Part shown: in pieces, positions 1 through 9,520 of the stretch
How the letters are laid out: each line of letters begins with the position of its first letter
How positions within the stretch are numbered: position 1 is the first letter of the stretch
Assembly: GCF_037325665.1 (NCBI RefSeq)
Contig: NC_090248.1
Location: 20,585,137-20,649,136 of the forward strand
From: Littorina saxatilis
Taxonomy: Eukaryota > Mollusca > Gastropoda > Littorinimorpha > Littorinidae
Direction of reading: 5' to 3'
DNA length: 64,000 nucleotides
Notes under the pieces: generated by a model
Seen by the model: only the letters and a program-made list of their open reading frames with translations
What the model was told of the DNA's origin: nothing
The model's database searches: none
Made by a program: the position numbers and the translations under genes

Positions 1-278
1 AGAGGGGGGGGGGGGGGGGGAAGGGGGTTGGGGGTGGCGCTAAAAGTGAAACTTTTTTCCCTCGTATCCTGAACTGTTTTCCAAAAATATTATTGTACAT
101 GCACCAGAACATTCTCCACCTTACCTTGAACACACAAAAAAGAAAGGGGGGGGGGGGTTGGGGGTGGCGCTAAAAGGTTTGTTTCTCTCGTATACTGAAC
201 TCTTTTCCAAATAATATTATTGTACGTGTACCAGAACATTCTCCACCTTACCTTGAACACACAAAAAAGGAAGAAAAA
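1..278. repeat. Two-unit tandem repeat, ~130 bp period
   Basis: Two similar units follow each other, each starting with a poly-G run and the motif TTGGGGGTGGCGCTAAAAG (about 28 and 158). Each continues through a CCAGAACATTCTCCACC block to an AC-rich end. Sequence before position 1 is unseen, so the array may be longer. No coding potential is credible here. Confidence 0.75.
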
Positions 279-299
279 CAAAAGAGCCTACGTGCATGT

Positions 300-1742
300 G
301 AGAGCAATACGGATGTCTACGTCGGGTCCCGAACTTTCCTGTGTCAATAAGACAAAGTGCTGCAAAGAGCGGGGTTAAATTTACGACCAATCATTTAATT
401 ACACCAACTGTAAATACATCTTCCCGGATCTCAGTTGTCGGGCCGAAAACCAGAAATGATCAAATCAAGTCCGAGTCCCATATACACCCCCCCCCCCCCC
501 CCCGCCCCGAGATCCGGGCTTTGAAGCTTATAGGAGAGAGGGGGGGGGGGGTGGTAAAAATGCCAGTGAAGTCTGATTTGATAGACCGACTGTTCTAGGT
601 CTGCAAGATACTCAAATACTAAACAACTCTTTTAACAAGGCAAGATGTATTTTTGTTCGTCTCGTGGTGATTTATGACTGTATGTTTCTTCTCTTTCTTT
701 CATTCTCCTTTTTTTTTAATAGTTTGCGTGTGCAAAATATGTGCTTATCTGCAGGGTACCTAGCAACACTGATAGTGTAGATGTCGAGTCAAGCAAAGCT
801 TTTGAATTTTCTCTTGAACGTTTTTGTTTGTTCACCCTGGATACCCTGAATACATCCTGAACTCAGGTCAAAATCAGTTCGGCTCATTCTATTCCTGACA
901 GGATGCCTTGTTTTTCCTTGTCTGGCGAGGAAATCGATTGTTTTTTGTGTTTTTTTAACATATTTAGATCTTTTCGTAATGTGTTATGGATGTAAGCAGA
1001 TTCGCGATCGTCGATAATGATTTTTCATGGTGTTGTGTAATTTTTAGATTGCAAAGGAATTGATATGTAAGACAGTTTCAAGCGCGCTATTTTTCGCGGC
1101 TGTATTTACTGTGCAAACAACTCTAAATATGGCAAAAGTGTCACGTGATAATCAACCGTTTGGTTTCGGCGCTCGCTGGAGCAGACGATTTTTTGACAGT
1201 GATGAAACCATATATTACGGTCTCCTTCCGGCAGCAGTCCCAAAATTTCGACTTGTTTTGACCTTAGAACGATGTCTTTATCATAACTGTGAAGAACAGA
1301 GCGGAGATCACTGTCGAAGTCGGCCAATCTGCAATCATTTTCGTCTCTCGAACACTGCTCGCGAACAACATATGGGAGATAACTCTGTATTCTTGTTTTG
1401 ATAGATTCGCGTAGAACTTTAGCGTCCGGTCAGAGGGACTAAAGCGATAGCATGGAGCGATGATGGTCAGAATGACCCTGAATAGTGAACCTGTTACCTG
1501 CATGACCCCTGCACATTTGCAAAATGTCAAATTCTAGCTGCGATCACTCTTAAAGATGCCTTCATTCTCGAATAGACCAATTTGTAAATCATCATATATC
1601 CGGAGTAAGAGCTTCACTCTACTTGGACATACACCAAAAATCAACAGCCTGGTAGCACTCTGTGCGGAGTGGCTTTTTTTAGAATTGAATTTGAGCACGA
1701 AGTTGGCTTCGCGAAGTCTTGTAACCGAAAATTCAGAGTCAA
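300..1742. other. Unassigned non-genic stretch
   Basis: AT-rich sequence with a poly-C run near 487-503 and a poly-G run near 540. A 113-codon frame at 1060-1401 has no recognisable domain and overlaps equally long frames on the other strand, so I do not call it a gene. No RNA gene or clear mobile element is seen. Confidence 0.5.
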
Positions 1743-1806
1743 AGCTTCGTGCAATGAGCTTCGTGCAATGAGCTTCGTGCAATGAGCTTCGTGCAATGAG
1801 CTTCGT
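1743..1806. repeat. 14-bp minisatellite, about 4.5 units
   Basis: Four consecutive perfect copies of AGCTTCGTGCAATG are followed by a partial fifth copy. The array is too short and too perfect to be coding. Confidence 0.9.
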
Positions 1807-1852
1807 CAAGTAGACTTTGCAAAGTCGACTTCGTCCAATTCAAATCAGGCTT

Positions 1853-2165
1853 CAATCAATCAATCAATCAATCACTGAATGAGGCTTATATCGCGCATAT
1901 TCCGTGGGTACAGTTCTAGGCGCTCTGCAGTGATGCCGTGTGAGATGAAATTTTATACGGCCAGTAATGGCAGCCATTTCGGCGCATATTTACCTTTCAC
2001 GGCCTATTATTCCAAGTCACACGGGTATAGGTAGACAATTATTAACTGTGCCTAAGCAATTTTGCCAGGAAAGACCCTTTTGTCAATCGTGGGATCTTTA
2101 ACGTGCACACCCAATGTAGTGTACACGGGGGGGAGTTCGGACACCGAAGAGAGTCTGCACACAAA
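1853..2165 (-). mobile_element. tRNA-type SINE, (GATT)n tail, head missing
   Basis: On the minus strand the element ends in GATATAAGCCTCATTCAGTG followed by (ATTG)n, seen here as (AATC)n at 1853-1875. It shares long blocks with the copy at 48,128-48,630, including TCACACGGGTAT, CAATTTTGCCAGGAAAGACC and GGGATCTTTAACGTGCAC. The tRNA-like head of that copy is missing, and the sequence runs directly into a copy of the ~0.9 kb repeat at about 2,170, so the head was lost or cut off at that junction. Confidence 0.75.
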
Positions 2166-2169
2166 GTTG

Positions 2170-2956
2170 ACTCTGAAACTGAACGTAGTCCGCCGCCAGT
2201 GCAAAAGGCAGTGAAAGTGGCGAGCCTGTTTGGCGCGGTAGCGATTGCGCTGTGCTTCATAGCACGCTTTACTGTACCTCTCTTCGTTTTAACTTTCTGA
2301 GCGTGTTTTTAATCCAAACATATCATATCTATATGTTTTTGGAATCAGGAACCGACAAGGAATAAGATGAAATAGTTTTTAAAACGATTTCGGAAATTTA
2401 ATTTTGATCATAATTTTTATATTTTTAATTTTTAGAGCTTGTTTTTAATCCAAATATAACATATGTATATGTTTTTGGAATCAGAAAATGACGAAGAATA
2501 AGGTGAAATTGTTTTTGGATCGTTTAATAAAAAAAATAATTTTAATTACAAGTTTCCGATTTTTAATGACCAAACTCACTCATTAGTTTTTAAGCCACCA
2601 AGCTGAAATGCAATACCAAACCCCGGGCTTTGTCGAAGATTGCTTTGCCAAAATTTCAATCAATTTGATTGAAAAATGAGGGTGTGACAGTGCCGCCTCA
2701 ACTTTTACAAAAGGACGGATATGACGTCATCAAAGGGATTTATCGAAAAAATGAAAAAAAAACGTCCGGGGATATCATACCCAGGAACTCTCATGTCAAA
2801 TTTCATAAAGATCGGCCCAGTAGTTTAGTCTGAATCGCTCTACACACACACACGCACAGACAGACAGACACACACACACACACACACATACACCACGACC
2901 CTCGTCTCGATTCCCCCCTCTATGTTAAAACATTTAGTCAAAACTTGACTAAATGT
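2170..2956 (-). repeat. ~0.9 kb interspersed repeat, copy 1 (5'-shortened)
   Basis: Minus-strand copy of a family also at 5,673, 6,801, 12,354 and 63,243. The family starts with a near-palindrome of ACATTTAGTCAA and TTGACTAAATGT (2,930-2,956 here). It continues through a (GT)n tract, a block with GACCGATCTTTATGAAATTT, a block with GATGACGTCATAT and GTTGAGGCGGCACTGTCAC, and two internal copies of a ~150-bp segment containing GATTCCAAAAACATATA. No coding capacity is seen. Such non-autonomous dispersed repeats depend on enzymes supplied elsewhere; its class is unknown. Confidence 0.85.
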
Positions 2957-2959
2957 AAA

Positions 2960-4445
2960 AAAGGCAAGTGGCCATGTGTAATTTGCTACAGTTGTTCAAA
3001 CAGTTGCCATACTTGTACTTATAGCATTTAAAAAGGTCTACATATGAAACACTTTCGGTGAAAAGAAAAGCCTAGAATTATCCCGGCTTCAGTGAACGTA
3101 AAAATATACTTAATCAGACGAAAAGGATAGCATGAGATTTAGGGGAAATGTGCAAGTGTGTTGACATAAAGGGAAACAAACCGGTATGACACTGCAACTT
3201 TAAACAGTGCAAACTCTTCAAACCTGCTCGCACATCTTGAAATTGTATATGCTGCACGTTTGTGTAAGTATGCACTCATTTGTTCTGCCGACGCGGATTT
3301 AGGTGGGGGGGGGGGGGGGGGGGGTGTTAAAAGTGTTAAAAGTAGAACATTCTGTTTTGTGCTTGTTTTCCTTTCGAAAACCCCGTCGATCATCCTACTC
3401 AACACAAAAACATCGAAAGAAATGAAAAGACGCAGGAAAAATTAAAAAATCTAGAAAGAAGAGTCCTTTATGTCATTAGAATTTAGAATAGAAGAAAAAG
3501 TGTCATAAGGTATTCAGAATGTGAATGACCTTCAAAACTCGTGTATGTCATCTTGAGATGGAAAGAAATAAGCTTGCAAAGGGGACAAATACCCACCTAC
3601 CCCCCACCCCTCAAATATAAAAAAAAGAAATTTAAAACGGGAAGAGAAAAAACAGCCAGTTATCCTTGAGCGGCCAGCCGACCAAGCATGCAAGCAAGCA
3701 ATCGAGCAAGCTACCAACCAACCCACCAACCCACCCGGCAACCAACCAACCCACCAACCAGCCGCGAACCTCGAAGTGATACATTAATATAGAGACAAAA
3801 TCATACAGATTTAGTCATCTTTTTGCGGTCGTTCTGGACGTAACGTCATTCAGTTATTAATTACACGAAGGGAAAAGCTAGGTGTCATATTTCAGTACAT
3901 GCCACTGACGTTAGATGTTCAGAATGCAATAGTATGTGGTAACATTGTGCTCAAAGCAAAGAATAATTTAATTTTATTTGATGTCAAGATGACATTCAGA
4001 CTATTTATTTATTTTTTGTGTGTGTGTGTTACAGGCATTTCTTCCGAAGACCGTTATTGTTATTGTTCCAGTTTGTTCCTGAAACAGTTAAAAATGGCAG
4101 GATTGTTTCTCGAAATCAAACAGGAAGGGGCGGGTCAGTCGCCTCGGTTACCGAGATTCTTCGGTTGGTTCTCATTAGTTGATGTGTTCCCTTTTTGTGT
4201 TGTAACCTGTTATCTTCCTGGATATAACGTGAAAGAATTTCACACCGAGTTCTCATCTCACCTGGCACAAAACAACAATCAACAAAGGCCTTGATGGATT
4301 CAATCCTGGATATACAGTTACAGTCACTTGAGATCAGAGTATGAAAATCCACGACAAGCCCCGACTCGAACAACGGCCTTCGTTGGACTTCCTGGTTCTT
4401 TGTTGCCTCTGTTTGCATGTCATTGGCACAGACGTAGGAATAAAA
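2960..4445. other. Non-genic stretch with homopolymer runs
   Basis: It contains a poly-G run at 3,304-3,324 and a CCAA/CAAG-rich tract at about 3,684-3,765. A 131-codon frame at 3,899-4,294 shows no known domain or conserved pattern. Nothing else can be supported. Confidence 0.5.
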
Positions 4446-4447
4446 AG

Positions 4448-4534
4448 AATATTCAAGTGGAAAGAAAGAAAGAAAGGGAGAGAGGGAGGGGGGGGAGGGA
4501 GAAAGGAATACAGAAAGACAGACAGACAGAGAGA

Positions 4535-4592
<58 letters not shown>

Positions 4593-4610
4593 GAAAGAGA
4601 GAGTGAGAGT

Positions 4611-4678
<68 letters not shown>
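4448..4678. repeat. (GA)n microsatellite
   Basis: Long (GA)n tract with GAAA and GGGA interruptions. It produces long artificial Ser-Leu and Arg-Glu reading frames on both strands, which are not genes. Confidence 0.95.
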
Positions 4679-4890
4679 CAACCAATCAACCAACAAACAA
4701 ACAGAACAAAAAAGAAAGAAGTCAACCGTCAATCAAACGATCAATCAGATAGACTAGTCTGCTGGCTAAACATTTCAAAAATTGTGTGTGCAAGAAAAAA
4801 GACAGGTTTTTGTTTCTTTGAAGAAAGTACCTTGAATTATGTTTCTTTTTGCAGTTTTCAGAATCCTAGCAGCTACCATTGACTGAGTAG

Positions 4891-5270
4891 ACTGTTGTTG
4901 TTGTTGTTGTCGCTGTTGTCATCGTCGTCGTCGTCGTCGTTGTCTATATTGCTGTTGTCGTCGTTGCCGCTGGTGTTGTTGTTCTCGTCATCGATGGTGT
5001 TATTGTTGTGGTTATTCTCGTCTTCGTTGTTGTTTGTGGTGGCGGTGGTGGTGCTTTGTGTGTGTATGTGTGTAGTGTGTGTGTATGTGTGTGTGTGTGT
5101 TTGTGTGTGTGTGAGTGTGTGTGTTTGTGTGTGTGTGTGTGTGTGCGTGCGTGCGTGCATGCGTGCATGCGTGCCGGCGTCAGTGCATGTGTGTTTGCCA
5201 ATGTACGGTGTGCGTGCGTACATGCGTGCGTGCGCGCGCGCGCGTGTGTGTGTGTGTGTGTTGTGTGCAT
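4891..5270. repeat. Compound (TTG/GTC)n and (GT)n microsatellite
   Basis: TTG and GTC trinucleotide runs (4,891-5,050) pass into (GT)n with GTGC and GC-alternating segments, including a GCGCGCGCGCG core near 5,232. Alternating purine-pyrimidine DNA of this kind can adopt Z-form; nothing else in the sequence indicates a function. Confidence 0.9.
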
Positions 5271-5279
5271 GAATACATA

Positions 5280-5672
5280 TGTTGAGATATGCAATATAAG
5301 GGGTGAAGAGTTCAATGACTGCCTGAACAAAGCAGCCAGGAACCGACCTCAGGTCTTCCAATGCATGTGTTATCCACGTGTTCTGCCGCGTGATCTTGTC
5401 AAACTTTTTTGTTAACCGTGTAATTGATTATTCATTTAAGCCGTAAAATATGGCTTTAGCCAATCACTGCACGCTCTTCGCGATGACTTGCATGTTTCGA
5501 TATAGTTCTCGTGAAACAGGATGTTCGTCAGTCTGAATGAGTTGTTGAAGGACTATAAAAGTTCACGTGATTCACAACGCACACAAAGTTCTTACCTGTG
5601 ATTAGAGCGTTCATACACACACACACACACACACACGCATACACGCGCATACACACATTTACCTCCATTTTT
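5280..5672. other. Short non-genic stretch ending in (CA)n
   Basis: No gene is seen. A (CA)n tract lies at about 5,615-5,657, just before the next interspersed repeat. Confidence 0.5.
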
Positions 5673-5734
5673 ACATTTAGTCAAGTTTTGACTAAATGTT
5701 ATAACATAGAGGGGGAATCGAGACGAGGGTCGTG

Positions 5735-5781
<47 letters not shown>

Positions 5782-6574
5782 TGTGTGTGTCTGTGCGTGT
5801 GTGTGTGTGTGTAGAGCGATTCAGACTACTACTGGACCGATCTTTATGAAATTTGACATGAGAGTTCCTGGGTATGACATCCCCGTTTTTTTCGTTTTTT
5901 CAATAAATACCTTTGATGACGTCATATCCGGCTTTTTGTAAAAGTTGAGGCGGCACTGTCACACCCTCATTTTTCAATCAGATTGATTGAAATTTTGGCA
6001 AAGCAATCTTCGACGAAGGCCGGACTTTGGTATTGCATTTCAGCTTGGTGGCTTAAATAATGATTTAATGAGTTTGGTCATTAAAAATCGGAAACTTGTA
6101 ATTAAAATTACTTTTTTAGTAATCGATCCAAAAACAATTTCATCTTATTCTGCGTCATTTTCTGATTCCAAAAACATATACATATGTTATATTTGGATTA
6201 CAAACAAGCTCTGAAAATTAAAAATATGAAAATTATTATTAAAATTAATTTTCCGAAATCGTTTTAAAAACAATTTCATCTTATTCCCTGTCGGTTCCTG
6301 ATTCCAAAAACATATAGATATGATATGTTTGGATTAAAAACACGATCAGAAAGTTAAAACAAAGAGAGTACAGAAAAGCGTGCTATATGCAGCACAGCGT
6401 GACCACTACCGCCACTATTCTGCATGGCTTGTCGATTTCACTGCCTTTGCCACGAGCGGTGGACTGACAAAACTACGAGTATATGTGGTCTTGGTGAATA
6501 AAACAGTGCGTTCAGTTTCATTCTGTGAGTTCGACAGCTTGACTAAATGTTATTATTTCGCCTTACGCGACTTG
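5673..6574 (+). repeat. ~0.9 kb interspersed repeat, copy 2 (full length)
   Basis: Apparently complete plus-strand copy. It begins with the near-palindromic ACATTTAGTCAA / TTGACTAAATGT end, has a (GT)n tract at about 5,740-5,812, and ends in TTGACTAAATGTTATT followed by CGCCTTACGCGACTTG. The two internal GATTCCAAAAACATATA segments are at about 6,165 and 6,300. It lies head-to-tail with copy 3, separated by about 225 bp. Confidence 0.9.
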
Positions 6575-6800
6575 ATTTATTTTTAGATCAAGCTCATTGG
6601 AACCATAACTTGAACCGTGTTACATATTCTAACATCTACGTCTTTGTTGTTTGAACTGCTGTCAAACTCAAAGAAGATTAAACATCTCCAAAGGGCAAAA
6701 TGGCTCCTTACAAAACTTTAGTACCAGATATTGTACTTTCTCCTTTAGATATGTATGGGGATAAAATGGTTTTTTCACTTTTGTTTTCTTTGCCGTTTTT

Positions 6801-7652
6801 ACATTTAGTCAAGTTATGACTAAATGTTTTAACATCGAGGGGGGAATCGAGACGAGGGTCGTGGTGTATGTGTGTGTGTGTGTGTGTGCGTGCGTGTAGA
6901 GCGATTCAGACCAAACTACTGGACCGATCTTTATGAAATTTGACATGAGAGTTTCTGGGTATGATATCCTCAGACGTTTTTTTCATTTTTTTGATAAATG
7001 TCTTTGATGACGTCATATCCGGCTTTTCGTGAAAGTTGAGGCGGCACTGTCACGCCCTCATTTTTCAACCAAATTGGTTGAAATTTTGGTCAAGTAATGT
7101 TCGACAAAGCCCGGACTTCGGTATTGCATTTCAGCGTGGTGGCTTAAAAATTAATTAATGACTTTGGTCATTAAAAATCTGAAAATTGTAAAAAAAAAAA
7201 TTTTTTATAAAACGATCCAAATTTACGTTCATCTTATTCTCCATCATTTGCTGATTCCAAAAACATATAAATATGTTATATTTGGATTAACAACAAGCTC
7301 TGAAAATTAAATATATAAAAATTATTATCAAAATTAAATTTTCCAAATCAATTTAAAAACACTTTCATCTTATTCCTTCTCGGTTCCTGATTCCAAAAAC
7401 ATATAGATATGATATGTTTGGATTAAAAACACGCTCAGAAAGTTAAAACGAAGAGAGGTACAGAAAAGCGTGCTATCCTTCCCAGCGCAACTACTACCCC
7501 GCTCTTCTTGTCAATTTCACTGCCTATGCCGTGAGCGGTGGACTGACGATGCTACGAGTATACGGTCTTGCTGCGTTGCATTGCGTTCAGTTTCATTCTG
7601 TGAGTTCGACAGCTACTTGACTAAATGTTGTATTTTCGCCTTACGCAACTTG
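6801..7652 (+). repeat. ~0.9 kb interspersed repeat, copy 3 (full length)
   Basis: Same start, internal order and CGCCTTACGC end as copy 2, with independent base changes and a shorter (GT)n tract. Its end reads TTACGCAACTTG. The two neighbouring copies in the same orientation could result from separate insertions or a local duplication. Confidence 0.9.
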
Positions 7653-8261
7653 TTTTTTTTTAGTCTGCTTTTCACGTATATTTATTTGTTCTGTTGAGCG
7701 GGGAAACTAAGTTTGAAGTGTTTTTAATGTTGTGCAGCGATCGAGGGCCGTCTCTGACGTGCTCATGCGGGAACCTTGACCCTCGGGCTGATGTCAAGCG
7801 CGTTGTCGGTGTTTGTGCATACGCACGCACGCACGCGTGCACGCACGCACACACACACGCAGAGTTGCCTCCACCCGTTTCCTAGAGCATGCAGTCTTAC
7901 ATTATATGCCCTGGTTGTGTAAACTGCTGTAAAAGTTCAAAGAAGATTAAACACACTAAAATGGCAAAATGGCTCCTAGCATCAGAATACTGTATATTTT
8001 GTACTTTAGATACATGTAATGTTAATTGTCTGCTGAAAAAAAACTCTTCTCCTTTTGATGATTTTTGCTGAACACGTCAAAAACGCATGCTTTTGTACTT
8101 GGACACTATGCTCGAATTGTGTGCTTTGTATGAGTATTTAAGAGCCTTTGTACCGTTTCTTTTGTCGGCCTTGCTGTCTTTTCCCACATGAAAGTTCTTC
8201 GTACAAATGTATCCCTGTCGTAAAAGGACGCCTGCACTTTAGAGACACTAAGTTGACTTTT
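7653..8261. other. Non-genic stretch
   Basis: Contains a (CGCA)n/(CA)n tract at about 7,820-7,860. No gene or structured RNA is recognised. Confidence 0.5.
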
Positions 8262-8606
8262 GCCCATTTCTAACGAGGAAGCCAAAAACCTTCTAAAACG
8301 GAAGATGAAAACTGACTGGAAGACCAGGAACAATAACTACAGCACACAGAAAGATCAAATCAACACGCTGGACAGGAGCCCGACCACCATTCTTCGTCTA
8401 CGCACTGGCCACTTTTGGCTGAAGAAACACTCCAAGAGACTGGGACACAGCCCAACGTGATTGTGGCTCAGAGTAGCAAACCCCAGAGCACATTCTACAG
8501 ACCAGCCCACTACTGACCAGAAGACACCAGCCTGGGCACCAAGCTCTGGAGACCCGCTGCAGAACTGCAGACTTTATGGCAGCCACCGAGCTAAAGATAT
8601 AATGAC
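8262..8606 (+). mobile_element. LINE fragment (C-terminal end of RNase H-type ORF2)
   Basis: The reading frame contains a track beginning ISNEEAKNLLKRKMKTDWK and the motif ILRLRTGH. These match the region after the RNase H domain in the larger LINE fragment at 24,210-25,447 (there LIRLRTGHNRLNAH). The frame breaks soon afterwards, although sequence resembling the Cys/His tail continues. Non-LTR elements of the I/Nimb type carry this arrangement. The fragment is heavily 5'-truncated and decayed. Its 3' end grades into the 64-bp tandem array that follows. Confidence 0.65.
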
Positions 8607-9312
8607 CATGAACACCGAACGCTGAAGACTGCAGACTTTATGGCAGCCACCGAGCTAAAGATTTTGTTTGTTTGTTTGTTTATTTGTTGCTTAACGTCCA
8701 GCCGACTACGCAGAGCCATATCAGGACGAGGAAGGGGGGGATGAAGGGGGCCACTTGTCAAGCGATTCCTGTTTACAAATGCACTAACCCATTACTTGTG
8801 TCCCAGCAGGCTTTAATAAAACTAAATTAATACCTACTGGAAGATTACCAGTTTCCAGTATGTTAAAATAGGCTTAACCTATCTACTGCTGGACTTACAT
8901 CAGAACACTAACAGATTAAACTATACATGAATCGCGAGACAAGCGGCAAGAGAAGAGATTTTTGGAAAAAATACAGGTGAATGAGCAAGAAGGCAGAAAA
9001 AAGAAAAGAATTCATGAAGAAAAAGAGAGCATGACAGGAAAGAGGAACCAAAAATCTACCTAACAGCAAACTAGAAAGCTCCTGCGGTTCCAAAAACAGG
9101 AGGGGCCTTTAATTTCATAACCGCAGTGCCCCACTGCGGGAGAGCTAAAGATATAACGACCATGAACACCGAACGCTGAAGACTGCAGACTTTATGGCAG
9201 CCACCGAGCTAAAGATATAACGACCATGAACACCGAACGCTGAAGACTGCAGACTTTATGGCAGCCACCGAGCTAAAGATATAACGACCATGAACACCGA
9301 ACGCTGAAGAAG
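8562..9312. repeat. 64-bp tandem array from the LINE 3' end, split by a SINE
   Basis: The unit contains GACTTTATGGCAGCCACCGAG and GACCATGAACACCGAACGCTG. The first block occurs at about 8,574, 8,638, 9,188 and 9,252, and the second at about 8,605, 9,161, 9,225 and 9,289. After removing the SINE at 8,663-9,141 the spacing is about 64 bp. The first unit is continuous with the LINE fragment, so the array seems to have grown from its 3' end. Confidence 0.8.
8663..9141 (-). mobile_element. SINE-like retroposon (CAAA tail) with 11-bp target duplication
   Basis: Both sides carry GAGCTAAAGAT (8,652-8,662 and 9,142-9,152), a clean target-site duplication. Read on the minus strand the element ends GTCGGCTGGACGTTAAGCAAC followed by (AAAT/AAAC)n. 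Its body shares blocks with the retroposons at 13,633, 16,534, 22,682 and 51,003 (CCACTTGTCAA, CAGTTTCCAGTA). It inserted into an existing 64-bp tandem array and so is younger than that array. Confidence 0.85.
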
Positions 9313-9354
9313 ACGAAACTTGACTAGTTCCACGGTTGTCCTCTTATCCAAGGC

Positions 9355-9520
9355 ACAGTAGTACGTGCTATGAGAGGACACCTCCCATGAAAGGACATAT
9401 TCTGAATTCCTTTTGCCTATTATCTCAACAGACTTATACCTGTCATGACTGGTCACCTGCAATGAAGGACACTTTTGGCTGGTCCCAAGACAGTGTCCTT
9501 TAATTGCAGGTACTACTGTA
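9355..9520. mobile_element. Small inverted-repeat element (MITE)
   Basis: The ends are ACAGTAGTACGTGC and GCAGGTACTACTGT, an imperfect inverted repeat of about 14 bp. The interior includes GAGAGGACACCTCCCATGAAAG. No coding capacity; probably a non-autonomous Tc1/mariner-type element judging from its size and ACAGT ends. Confidence 0.6.

Noticed and set aside
1060-1401. 113-residue protein with a possible signal peptide
   Set aside because: Overlapping frames on the other strand are equally long, and no family, splice or promoter support is visible.
4116-4732. Long Ser-Leu-rich and Arg-Glu-rich reading frames on both strands
   Set aside because: They are translations of a (GA)n microsatellite and have no domain or codon signal.
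5100-5415. Cysteine/valine-rich frames over (GT)n tracts as secreted peptides
   Set aside because: They arise from alternating GT repeats and occur in several frames at once.
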